From positions 80,838,716 through 80,902,715 of the forward strand of contig NC_088171.1 of assembly GCF_028769735.1 (NCBI RefSeq): DNA of 64,000 bases, written 5' to 3'. A program made the position numbers and the translations under genes. Below the pieces are notes generated by a model that was given only the letters and a program-made list of their open reading frames with translations, ran no database searches and had not been told where the DNA came from. Numbering within the stretch: the first letter of the stretch is position 1; each line of letters starts with the position of its first letter. Source of the stretch: Zonotrichia leucophrys gambelii. Lineage: Eukaryota; Chordata; Aves; Passeriformes; Passerellidae. Shown here piece after piece: positions 27,920-39,760 of this stretch.

Positions 27920-29989
27920 AGTTTTGCATATGGATCTGTGGGTAATACTAAGCGTATTAGCTGTGAGGCAGTTGTTTACTTGTGCTGACTTTTACTTAAT
28001 TTATAAAACTCATGTAAATGGGGAAATAGAGGAAAAATTCTGCTTTCTGCTTCACTGAAATTCTTGAACTGCAGGTCTTAGCCTGCCTTTGTGAACTTAG
28101 AAAAAAATTAAAATTTTATGTGCCTGGGCTTCTGTTAGCAAAACTTCCTACCAAAGAGGGATGTTGTTAGAATGCGTTCATTAGCTCTTGAGGGAGTAGC
28201 TTGCTCCCAAAATACTTCAGGACAGAAAATTCTCATGTGACTGAGAGACTCTTTGAAGGATAATACCTAATTTCTCAGAAGAGAGCACCTCACATTCAAA
28301 TCACTGCATAGAATGTCTTGAGAGCAGAGGTCATCAGGTGTGATGTTCAACATAATAAACTGTAAATGTATTTTTAATTTGAGAAGAGGCCTTTTGTTTA
28401 TTCTGTGAGGCAAACTCAGGTAGCTACAGCAAGCATCAGTAAAAAGGAACTTCTTGAATTTCCAATTACAGCTGAAATGTCAGATAGAGTTGTTTTGTTG
28501 TTCGGGCTTAAATGATTGGGAAAAAAAATTTCTTTGATCTTGTTTGTGTTCACATTTATTATACCCTCAACTGAATAGAGTGAACTACAGCTTCAAAAAT
28601 TTTCATATATCACTGAGGTGATGTCCTTTGTTGCTGTTAAAATATTTCAAGTGACATACAGCTATCTATAAAAAACTTACTTTTGCTTTACATTTAAAAA
28701 AAAATTGAATTTTCTTTATTTTGATAAACTTCACTTGATAGCTGGTTATAGAAATACCAGGATGTTTTTAGTTTAAATAGATATGTCAGTTCTTTTTGCC
28801 AATAATAAATGTAAACCTTCTTTCTCACATAGATAATTCATCATTTTTAAATACCGGAAAGAATGATCCAAACCATTGGTGTTAATCATAATTTTTCATT
28901 TAATGTCAGACAGTTCTAAATCTGTTGATTGGTTAAATAATGCCAATGTCTTTGCATCCTAAATTAATATTGCTGTTGCACTATCTGTGAAGTGCACGCT
29001 GCTGAACCTTCTTTGGCGTTCTGTATTTTTTGAAAAACAAAAATCAATATCAAGTAGTTACAATACCTACTGAGGGCTTTGGAATGTGTGGATTTCATCA
29101 TATTTATGTGTGCTCCTCAGTTTATAATGTAGGTCAATGCCAATCTGTTAATTTTAGGAGATATTGCTTTTAACAGTGGGACTGAAAATTGCTTTTCTGA
29201 TGCCTTCTCAGTCAGACAAGCACTAAAGGTCAGCTCTGTTATTTGGAAGATCCCACTAGTCCTTCATTATTGGAGTCGCATACTTGTGTTGTCCTTCAAA
29301 TATAATGTTTTTTGAAAGTATTAAAGTGCTTTACAATTATAGGTAAATCAGGCCTACCCAGGGATTTTTTTTTGTAAAATCTCAAATCACATGAAAACTT
29401 TGATTTATGATAGGTATAGCTTCCTACCAAGCATGAAAAACAAAATGTGTCACAGAGCAGAATACATTAAGGCTTACTGACTGAGAAAGCAACAGATTTA
29501 TTCATACCTTCTCAGGGCAATTTTAGAACATGATTTTGAGTCTCCTCCTGTTCAGAAAATAGTTTTGACCCTCTGTCAACCCCAGGCATAGATCCCAAGA
29601 TCTAAAGAGGTCACTTAAGAGACACAGGGAAAAAAAACAATCTGTATCAGCAACAGAAATAAGATACCAACTCCTGAAAAAAAAGCTCCTGAGTATTGAT
29701 CCCATGCTTTGCATCCTCACGTCACTCAACCTTTCCACCAAACACCCACCTGGTTTCTATAGACACAGAAAAAGAGATCCCCATCCTTCTCCACACAGTG
29801 CAGTTTAACACAGAGGGAACAATTCTTGTTTCATTTTAAGCAGAACACTGTATATATACTGGTAGTTGAATTTATTTACATTATGCCTGTTGGCAGCTTT
29901 ATGTTACCTTTGTATCTGATCTAAAAAGTCCTAGTGACAAAGCCATTCTTAAATGGGACCTACATCCAAACCCTGATTTAGATCACCTA

Positions 29990-30190
29990 AACAAATGAGA
30001 CTTTGGAGTTAATGCAGCAATTTGCATAACATTCTGCTCTATTTTCAGCTAAAATTGCTCAGCACTTTTTTAAACCTGTAGCAAATTACTTCACTAATGA
30101 GGCAAAATTACCCTGTGATGTTACAGGTAAATTTGTCTGTAATAAATCTCATGTGCATTTGCAATGTACAGATTTGGCATTGTCTACCTG
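29990..30190. promoter_or_regulatory. Candidate conserved intronic element (octamer-like sites)
   Basis: Contains CAATTTGCATAAC (POU octamer-like), ACTAATGAGGCAAAATTACC and CATGTGCATTTGCAATG. Unique sequence, not a known repeat. Conservation was not tested. Confidence 0.25.
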
Positions 30191-32029
30191 CTGTTCCATA
30201 GGCACATCAGAAGAAATAATGGAGAGGACTTGAAGTTTGAACCAGTATATTTGTCTTAAGGGATGTGCTGCACTAAATATCCCTTCCACATCTATTTCAA
30301 GTTCTAGGACTCAGGCCTCTGAAACCAGCTAGCAGTGGGGTTGCTTGTCTTCCAAACCCTTCTCCAAAAAATAATGTGGTTCTTACCCTTCTACATGGAA
30401 GTAATTTTAGTAATGTAAACAAGGCAAAGATGAATAACTGAGAGAATTTGTACCTGCAGTAAAAACATGAAGAAATAGAATCATTTCATGGATATTGTGA
30501 ATAAACAGCCAGTGCAGTCAAGTTGCTGTGCAGCCGTCTTGGCCTTTGCTGCAGTGCCCTGGTGCTTGTGGCCAAACCTCACAGCTCAGCTCACACAGTG
30601 AGCCTGGGAAGAACAGGGTGCCTGTAGTCAAAGAGTGTCTCACCACACAGCCTGCTACCATTTAAAAATTCTTGGGAATTTGGTTTGGCTCTTGTAGCTT
30701 CTCCTTCCAGCACTGGTGGAACAGAGTTGCTCAAAATCTATTCACATGTGAAGTGGGTAGCACTTGCCCTGCTGGTTGGAAAACCAGTATCTAAAAACAT
30801 TAAAACCAGTACTAATTGTTTCCAGAAGCAGACTTAAACTGAATTGTCCTTTTAATTTGGTGTTTATTGCATACATAACATCACCTGTGCTAGCAGGCAG
30901 AGTTATTTTCTGGTTCTGTTCTATATGTAACAGAGTGGCATTAGAGTAATTCCATGTGTTTAAATATGTGTATTTTGATATATTAAAACATGCTTTCTTA
31001 ATAGCAGAAATGTCACAGGATAAGTGGCAGATGATGCAGTGTGTTATGTCAATTAAACTGGCAATTAATATATCTATGATGTGTAGAAAGGATTGATTGT
31101 TGCTAGATTTCCTTCACCTCCTCTGGATGAAGAGTTACTCAATAGTAATTATTAAGAAAAATGTAGGAAGTAAGCATCTAACCATGAATTAATCTTTGAA
31201 TTAGGAACGTGGAGCTGTTAATAGTGGAACACTTAATGTCTTACTGGGAAGAGGAGATTGTGTTATTTTAGCAGCACACTTCATCACTCTGTCAGTCTAA
31301 CAGTTTTTTTTTTTACCTATTCCTACTTCTCCTCTGTTTCCATTATATTTCACTTTGTTAGGCAGGGTACTCAGAATGAAATGCAGAAAAGGATGTTTCA
31401 GTTATACCTACCGGCAAAATTTGAACAATATCTCAGATACCCACTTGCTGAGTATAAATAGAAGAGGAAGGCTGTTTTGGTTTCTGTCACAGGAGTATTT
31501 TTAGGCTGTTTTGGAATGCTTCATTATCTAACAGTCTTTGGCTAAACTGTTTAAAATTTGAAGCTTCACTTTTCTTTCTTTTTGTATCTCTAGCTCTAAT
31601 TTTTGTAGCATTCCATGGGATTCCAATTGCAAGAGGCATTTTCCATTATGTAGGGATTGAAAGAAAGGATTTTACTTTTTTTTTTTTGCTGCTGGGAGGA
31701 ATTGAATAATTTTCACTCCACAGATTTCAAAGAATATATTTCAAAATTGGGTTCAAAACCTTAGTGAGAGTCAAAACAGATAATATCTATTTGCTTTAAG
31801 TTTGCTTCTGCTGTTGCAATAGCCAGGTTCCAGGGCCAGATTTCTCATAGCTTGATATGAAGAGAGGTCACTCACCTACATTTTGTTCACCCTGGTCTCA
31901 CTAGTATCTATCCTTGAGAACCAGATGTCTCTGATAGCTCTTTCCCACATCTGTTCTCCTCAGCTAATCCACCTAAAGGTTCACTAGTGTTATGCCATTG
32001 TTAGCAATTAGGATTAATAAGAAGGTAAA

Positions 32030-32480
32030 ACAAGGTGCAGTGATCAAATGAGGAGTGTGACCAGACACGCATGATGAAGCACAACTTATTTACAGATGAC
32101 CAGTCCCTTTCATCATACCCTTTTTCTATTTCCTCATGTTGTTCCTCCCCCATGCATTTGGAATGACTCCCTTTTCCTGTCTTTGCCCTTCTGATAAACA
32201 TGCTGTGAGTCTGGCACGCTGCCACAATCCCATCAGCATGCTCTTTACCATAGGACCTTTCCATTCATTCCTCCCTGTGTCCCCACTTTACCAATTAACA
32301 GAGCTCCGGCTGAACCTCCCCAAGCCTTGGAGTGGTTCCTTCAGCAGCCCATTGAGCAGTGGCCTCCCAGACCTGGTGTTTGGCATTGTCCCTTGCTCTG
32401 CAGGGTTTGTGTACATCCGTGTGGTTTATTACTCTTCCCATCTCATCTCTGTTTATACACTGGACAGCCACTGAGTAGAT
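32030..32480 (-). mobile_element. Possible LTR-like segment (unproven)
   Basis: The + strand is unusually rich in C and T. On the - strand there is a TATA-like TATAAA near 32455, a TAATAAA near 32428, and near the other end (about 32086) TAAATAAG followed by a T/G-rich stretch. That order (promoter box, poly(A)-like signal, GT-rich end) fits an LTR. Overlapping open frames on both strands (32001-32264, 32136-32474, 32295-32567) reflect a low frequency of stops and do not look like genes. No target duplication or TG...CA ends were established. Confidence 0.3.
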
Positions 32481-32648
32481 GTCCTCACAAAACAGGTGAG
32501 GAATGCCTCCACATTCCAAGTATCTACATACCCTTTCACATCCTGCATTTAATTTCCTTCCACACATTCAGACAATCTGTTGTATTGAATTGGGAAAGCA
32601 GGCTATCAAGAATTCATATACTAAAATCTTACAGTAATCAAGCATACA

Positions 32649-32682
32649 GATATATATATATATATACATGTATATAGATATA
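32649..32682. repeat. (TA)n microsatellite
   Basis: TA dinucleotides at about 32650-32666 followed by imperfect ACATGTATATAGATATA. Confidence 0.93.
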
Positions 32683-33927
32683 GTTTCAGACATATTGTTG
32701 GTGTCTTATTGACTTGTTTTTATCCTCACATATGCTCATGTCATATGTCATATGGTCATGTGTAACTCCTGGTAGATTGAGTGTCTAACAGTCCACTCTT
32801 GGGATGAACACCACTGAGTCAAAGATAAACCTTGAAACAGATAAATTAATTTCTCATAGGCTCTTGGCAAGGGGTATAGAAGCTGTCCTTACTAAGAACA
32901 GAATTGACATCTTCACTGCCTCCAGTAGCAGCTTGAACCCCTTCTTGAATCTAAGTTTTATTTTCATAGTGTGGATGCGAATACACGTTCTCAGATGTAA
33001 TGTAAAAAAACTTCATATTATGCCAGAGGGAAAGATTCTGTCATCAAGCTGACATGAGTGCACTTTTGTCAATCTGTGTACTGGAGAGTCTGGCACCTAT
33101 TCCTGTCCTGTCTGCTTGTGTTTTGGCATCAATGAGCCTGGTCAAGTGCTTGTGGCCAGCAAGTAGACAGTGACATTAATGGCAAAGAGCCATCTTTAAA
33201 GGAAAGTTTGAAAATATCCTGGTTAAAGAAAACACGATTCCTCAGATGAAAGAAGGAAGATGCATTCTTCCATGGAAATAGGGTTTTTCCCAAAATTTAT
33301 GTAATCTCTGTTCTTTTAGTTTTCACTTTGATTGGCATAGATTCCTAATCACAGCTCTGTATTTAACAGCTCTCTAACAGTGTCTTCCTAAGACATCCAC
33401 AAAATATTTTCAGTGAGAAAAAGGAAGGAAAATAACTTTCAGAAATTACTGGTATCCATGGATTAAGAGAGTCATGAGAAAGAACACAGCACAGATTCAC
33501 CCAACCTTGTTAATACTGTTAGTCCTTCTCCTCTGATCCTCTTTCTTATTTTTGAGAAAAGATGGTGTAAAAAGGGGACAATGCATTTGAGACATGGGTA
33601 GGTGCAACTGAGCATACTCAGTTGCTGGGGAGTTGAAGGTCATTCTTTTGGGAACAGAAATGGCTACCTTGGGGCTGGTCTGTGTGAGAATAGAGTTGGT
33701 CCTCTGTATCTCCTGACAAGTTGGTACTCCACTGTTTGTTTTTATTGGTCAAGCAGACTCTGACATATTCTATTTCCTTTTCCTCCTAGATGTAACAAGG
33801 CAGTAGCCACTGATATGTCAGTAAATATTGTATTAAGAAATGTTTTCTTCATCTTAAGTTAGGAAAGAGACAGAAGTATCAAATTGGGATTTGGGATTTG
33901 ATGCCCCATTGGTGCAAATTGCTGCTT

Positions 33928-33944
33928 ATCCATCCATCCATCCA
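33928..33944. repeat. (CATC)n short tandem repeat
   Basis: About four CATC units in a row within unique intron sequence. Confidence 0.9.
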
Positions 33945-36900
33945 GGCATTTTTGGCATAGACATTTGGCAGTAGCACTGCTGCATTCACTGGATCTGTGA
34001 CTAACTTAGCTGAGATCTGCCCCAGGAGACTAGGTCAGAATTGTCCTCCTGGCTATGGCTCTTAGCTCCCTAAAGGACTTGAACAAATAATTTCATTTCC
34101 TTTGTGTGTTGCCTCTATTTCAATACATTTAAATAGATCCTGCTAACATCCATCACAATCTCACAATTTGTCAGGCTTACTTAAACTGCTGTAGAGTATA
34201 GTTCTAAACATCTATATAGATATTTGATAGAAGCATGAAGATGGGGTGAATAAAGTCCTGTTGTAAAAAAAACAAAACAGCCAAAGCAAGAGTGGAGTCC
34301 AGATAAAGAATAGCATCAGAAACTGGGCTCCTAGTTGTGAACAATCAGCTCCATCTCTCCTTGCATGACACAGTTACTCTGCCAAATACCTGAGCTTGGA
34401 AATTCAAGGAAAGTTTGTAAAATAAATCTTCTATTTCCTAGGTAAGAATAGGTTCTTTCTTCAGTAAAATTCAAGAAATTTTGTCAAGTTATGTAAAGCG
34501 TTATGTAACAACTGTTTCATTTCTGTTGTATTACTGTTCTTTTCTGACAGAAATGCATTTTAGATTAATATTTAATGCCTTTGCTTTTAAGAAGCTATCT
34601 TTGAATCACTTTAGTCTGCTGCTGACTTCAGGTTCCTGGGAGAGGAGGAGCTGCATGAGCGGAACACTAGTGTGCTCTCAGCTGCCATAACTGGAAAGGG
34701 AAGGTGCAGCTCAGGAATAGTCTCAGTGTAGCAGAACCACACATTTCCCTTTAGAAATGAGCAGAAGGTAGCAAAGCCTATCACCTGAGAGCATCCACAG
34801 GATAAACTGCTGGGGAGCATGAGATGCCACTTGATTGTGTGCAAGGGAAAGAGTGGGAAAAACAGCATAGGCACAGAGTCCTTCTGAATGGGGACAGAGC
34901 CCTCTGAGTCTTTAGCTGAATTGTAGCACACAGAATGATTTTTTCTACAAATTAATACTTTTTCACATTTCTTACTCCTTTTTTTTTAGCAGCAAAGCAA
35001 TTAAAATATTCATTCACCATATTGTGGTTTAAAAATATAATTCACAAAGATCAGCAGGCATGTTTTCATTCTGTCGTTCCTGATATTACTCATCACACCA
35101 GGCAACTCATATATTTTTTAACTGTATTCTTTCTTCTATCAGATCTTGTTTCTTTTCCAAGGTTGAAGTGTGAAGCTCTGTGGTTGATTCACCTTTTGTA
35201 GAACTGATGTATAAATTTTTGTTCCTAGTCTTTTTAGTAAATGTCATCCGTTTTGTCATGTAGGTGGCTCTTCATGTAGCATGCTTGGTTTTTAAAATCT
35301 GGTTAGTAGGGGAAGCAAATGTATTTTTATATGAAGGTTAAATGGTAATGGATTGTGAAGCCAAGCAAACAAAACAAAACAAGCAAGATTCACCCCGCGT
35401 CTCTCCCAGATTAACTTGGTCAATTTTTTTCTGGCTCAGAAATGAGCTAATTATTTAATTGCAAGTCATCCTTGTTCACATGGAAAATATTTGACTAGTG
35501 ATATAATTTGCAGCACCTTTTCTCTTTGACCTGCTTTTCTCATTTCTAAACTGGAAGAGGTCATGGTTTCTCTAAGCAGCAGAAGCAAAGTCTCAAAAAG
35601 ATTGGTGAATTTTCCTGCCTGAAATTGATATATTTTACCAATGTCCATTCATATCTCTTCATGCATCATGTAGTGCCAGCTGCTGCAGTCTTTGAGATGA
35701 CCTGTATATTGCTCAGAAAGTTGCACATTAGTACTGATATAATGCCTGTTTAAGGAAAAATATCCTAGTTTATGTTTAAACACTATCACTTTGGCATTTA
35801 GACCAAAGCTGCGTGGTAAGTGTATAGACATTACTTTTAAGCTTGAATTCCTAATAGATTTTATTGCACTTTAACTGTTCCTTCTTCCAAGACTTCCCCC
35901 AGCAGAGCCCCAAGAACACAGGGCCATGCAAACACTGCTTCACAAATATTTCAAATTATTTTTTGTTGTCCTAAATGTAAAATGGCCAGCTGAAATGCCT
36001 GGCTTGTTTTGGGCCTTAGCCAACGACACATACGGGGAAATTTCTTGGCCTTTTCAGAGTTGTCTGTGTAATTTGCTTGAAGCTAAAGCATTGCACTCTT
36101 CAGATGTTAGTTACGAACCTGTGTGGTTTCTTAAAATTACATCCAAAAATCATTACTCTTTGAGGAACAAATAGTGCCACAGAACAATAAAGTATTTGTT
36201 TGAAATGGTTTCATAATAAATTGTACTTAGTATTCCTGACCTTCTTGATAATTTGTCTCAAATATATTTTAGATATGTTTTTTTTAGAATTATTTTTATA
36301 TGAAATATCATATTAGAAATTTATTTTGTAGGCACCTTGAGGACACATAAGACTTCTGTTCCTGCATCACTTAAGGGTCTCCCTCAATATTGTTAGAACC
36401 AGCTTACCACAATTTATTTCATATCCTTATGTTTCTGGTGGTTCCTCCTTTTCATTTCATCATTGCTCATCCCAGTTTAGTTGATATAATGTCCTTACTG
36501 AGACTACAGTAGTTGTTCCCATTCCCAGTAATAAAAAAATGTAAAGGCAGGATGTCTAAAAACTGTATGATGTTAAGTGCTTTATTTTGTTTGCTGTAGC
36601 CTTGTGGTTTTTTCTCTAGCTTGTGATGTGTTACACTCTGAAGGAGATGATGTTTCTCTAGCACAGAAGAAACTCTTTCCAAGGCAAACCTTGACGAACT
36701 GTGAGAAACCTTGATGAGGCAACACTTGACTAATTTTGGCTGCTTTTACAGAAGTTCTGGTTTGTCAGTGTACAGTTTTGTTGCCACTGAAAGAATAATA
36801 CTAGGAATCAAGGCAGTGAAATGTAGCAGCTCTGTGGTATTACCAGCACACCTTTACTGCCCTGCAGCCTGCATAAAACACAGCTTCATTACATTGGACA

Positions 36901-36963
36901 GCATTTGTTGGTACTGGTGTTCATTGCCTAACTGTGTGATTTGATCACTTTGGCCCGTTTCAG

Positions 36964-37177
36964 ATAAGAAGACAAGGCGGAATACAATTACTGGTGGACC
37001 TATTGGACCATCGGATGACAGAAGTCCACCGTAGTGCCTGTGGAGCTTTGAGAAACTTGGTATATGGGAAGGCAAATGATGACAACAAAATAGCTCTGAA
37101 AAACTGTGGTGGTATCCCAGCATTAGTACGGTTACTCCGCAAGACTACGGATTTGGAAATCAGAGAACTGGTCACAG
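36964..37177 (+). CDS. CTNND2: CTNND2 coding exon B, ARM repeats 2-3
   Basis: Internal exon of 214 nt: 71 full codons plus the first base of a Gly codon. It begins [16 protein letters not shown], runs through [15 protein letters not shown] and [14 protein letters not shown], and ends EIRELVT. These are typical ARM helices: the GGI-LLV-LLDH pattern starts repeat 2 and the [10 protein letters not shown] pattern starts repeat 3. In this family ARM repeats 1-5 form the basic groove that holds cadherin tails. The acceptor is CCCGTTTCAG ending at 36963. The donor is ACAG|GTTTGA, with T at +3 and +4 instead of the usual A or G and A, so it is weaker than the other two donors here. The exon starts in phase 0 after exon A and ends in phase 1. 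Losing it alone would shift the frame. The copy is intact, with no stops or frameshifts. Confidence 0.97.
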
Positions 37178-37183
37178 GTTTGA
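37175..37183 (+). promoter_or_regulatory. CTNND2: Weak splice donor of exon B
   Basis: CAG|GTTTGA. The exon side and the +5 G are good, but +3 T and +4 T do not pair well with U1 snRNA. The neighbouring donors GTAAGG (exon A) and GTGAGT (exon C) are clearly closer to consensus. No other GT in the local frame gives the Gly codon that exon C completes. Confidence 0.85.
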
Positions 37184-37550
37184 ATTTTTCAATATTTTTT
37201 GTTCAAACTCTCTGTCATTCTTGCAAGCACAGTTCTGTGCCACATGCCACTTGGACCATCAGTAACCATTTCATGACCATCTTGTTTACCATAACAAAAA
37301 GCTCTCAAGCCCTTTGTATTTATGTAATGTACGAATGGCTTTCAATATCATGTAGTTTGCAGATGTAGGTATGGTTTATGCCTGTCATTGCTGGTTCACT
37401 TTGTTCTTGGTTATCTGTGAGTGATCTTGTGGGAGATGTGCTCCACACATGGATATGTTCTGGTGGGAATCCTCTGCTCTCCCTCCTGTCTGGTGTAGGG
37501 CTCGCCAGGCAAGAGCCATATTTTACTGAATTGACTTAGAAACTGTTACT

Positions 37551-37598
37551 CATTGCTTTTATATCCTATGTAGTCATTGCTTTTATATCCTATGTAGT
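37551..37598 (+). repeat. Perfect 24-bp tandem duplication
   Basis: Two identical adjacent copies of a 24-bp unit starting CATTGCTTTTATATCC (37551-37574 and 37575-37598), about 370 bp after exon B. Perfect identity suggests a recent event, possibly polymorphic. Confidence 0.98.
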
Positions 37599-39039
37599 GA
37601 TGTTGTGAGAGGGAGGATTTGTTCAGGGATTTTCTGCCTTTCTTGGAGTTCTTACCAGAAAGTGGAAAACTGTGTTGGAGAGGTGTGGACATCACCTTCT
37701 GAAGCCTTTTGTCTGATATTTGGTAGCATGCTATGTGATGTGTTGCACACAGAGCATGCAGGTAGTGGTAGTTTATTTCTTTTCTTGATGTAGGAGGATC
37801 TGGTCTTTTTAAGACTGTGTGGATTTTTTCCTTTCTGAAATTCAAGGGAGAGGGGAGAGGTGCTGGTGTTCAGGAATACAGGAATGCTGTCAAACAGGAC
37901 TGATATGAAATGTTTGGAGTTTTTTTTTCACCTTGCCCTTAAGCTAGTGTATCTAATATGCAAAAAAAAGTGAGATAGAGGATTTTTTTTTATTTTTCAC
38001 TTTGTGATTTCATTCTATTTGGTGATTATTTAACACTATAAATCAAAAATATATTTATTATCCTGTTTCCAGTTTTCAATTGTATTTTCATTATGACTTT
38101 CCTGCTAAAATATGTAAGAAAATTTGTCATTTCTGTCACAAATTATCAGAGTACATGTTATCATCTATGTTTGTGCAGAAATTACTTAGACTTGTACATC
38201 AGGCCTCATTTAGGATACAGTTGATAAGATTTTCTTTCTTTGCTTGGGTCCAGGTTTCTTCCTTGAGGGTGTTTGAATAATCTGCATGGTGTTTATTAAA
38301 TGTAGATTTTTTATATTTAATTTTGTTTCTTAGTTGCAACAGTTATCACCTCCTACTTGTTAGTCAGGATTAATGGGGCAGAGATACAGGTTACATGAGC
38401 TCAAATTGTGCCTCCTGTGGAGTGACAGAATTACTGACAGATCTAATAAAGTGTAACCACTGCTTCATATTCAGCATACTTGTTTGTCTCTTGGTTATGT
38501 TGTCAGTATCCTGGCTCCAGGGAACATTCTGCCTATTTATTCTGAGTAGTAAGTGGCAAACTGCTAATACACCTCAGCAGTCACCGTGGCACTTCCCACG
38601 CCATCTGTGGATGGAACACACAATGTCATTAGGTCATTTAAAAAATATATACTGGGCTACAGTTTACATTGGTTCTTGGTTCTATTGCACAGTATGCTGT
38701 TAAATATTCCCAAATTCCCACTGAAAGAAAGGACAGTTCTTTTCTGGTATGCCCTCAAAGTGTTATTATCAAGAGGAGTAGGCACTGAGCATTAGTGGTG
38801 GGCAGTAACCTGCCTGTGTACAGGTAGATGCAGCTCCCAGGGATGGTGAGCATCAGGAGTGCTGGATGTGTACAAAAGGGGAAAAGACCAAGATGGTGAC
38901 CCTGAGGAATGGAATCAAAGTCAGTGGTATTTCAAGATTTTATTCCTGAACCTATTTTTGTATTGGAGTTTTCTGTTTGTTTTTAATAGCCATGACATCC
39001 CAGAAGGCCACTGCTTGCCCTGGCACACAGTGCCATGTT

Positions 39040-39072
39040 TTCTGAAAGGCAGATGTTTTGTGCCTTTCAGAA
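39040..39072. repeat. Perfect 12-bp inverted repeat (hairpin)
   Basis: TTCTGAAAGGCA (39040-39051), a 9-nt loop, then its exact complement TGCCTTTCAGAA (39061-39072). The pairing does not extend further, so it is too short for a typical microRNA precursor. Confidence 0.9.
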
Positions 39073-39679
39073 TGCAGATTACTGGCCCTGGCTTTCAAAA
39101 TGCAGATGTGTTTGTGGTAGTGCTCTGCAAAGCCTCCTTCCAAAGCAAGGCTCATAGCTGCAGCTCTCATCTTGCATCTCTTAGGAAACAGGCTAAAGTT
39201 GTGCATCTGATTCAGTTATCCTTTCCTTTTAATTTTGGTGAAGTTTTGTGGTGTGACAGCTGAATTCCTTCTTTCTGTCCTTTCTGGGGAATGAAAGGTA
39301 GCTCCTGCAGCAGCTCCCTTGGTAATGAAAAGATTTGATTTGGTGGCAGGCTTAAGGAAAAATAAAAAAGTTCCTCATGCTTTCCATCAGCCTTCCTGAG
39401 CTGAGGTGGCAGGAAGCTAATTATTTCAGTAGGGGCTCCACAGCCTGGAGGAGATGCAGAGAAAAAATAACAAATGTCTGTTTTGGAAGTAAACATAATA
39501 CCTTGAGCCTTTCCATCTCATGTTCATTGTGCATCCTGCCTGTATAAAGTCTGCTCTTGTTCGTTACTTTTAGGGAGGATATGAAGTTCATGCCTTAGGA
39601 ATTCATACAGGCTCTGACATGGCTGTCCCTAAAATAGTCATCCACATTAGTCTGCAGAGCACTTCTCTTTGGTGGGGAA

Positions 39680-39760
39680 GTATCATTATCTCGGTCCTAC
39701 AGATGGGGAACTGAGCCTATCAAGTGTAAATGACCTGTCCAGAAATCTGGCAAGATGAAG
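39680..39760 (-). mobile_element. MIR-like ancient SINE remnant
   Basis: ATCATTATCTCGGTCCTACAG, ATGGGGAACTGAG and AATGACCTGTCCAGAAATC line up with the complement of the MIR core (blocks for cattttacagatgaggaaactgag and gtgacttgcccaaggtc). MIR-type SINEs predate the amniote radiation and survive in birds in small numbers, so a diverged copy is expected. Boundaries are approximate. Confidence 0.6.

Noticed and set aside
39040..39072. Hairpin as a microRNA gene
   Set aside because: The stem is only 12 bp, whereas microRNA precursors need about 22 or more paired bases per arm.
38859..39263. Open frame of 134 codons on the + strand
   Set aside because: An overlapping open frame on the opposite strand (38952-39206) and no similarity to any family I know. 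Treated as chance.
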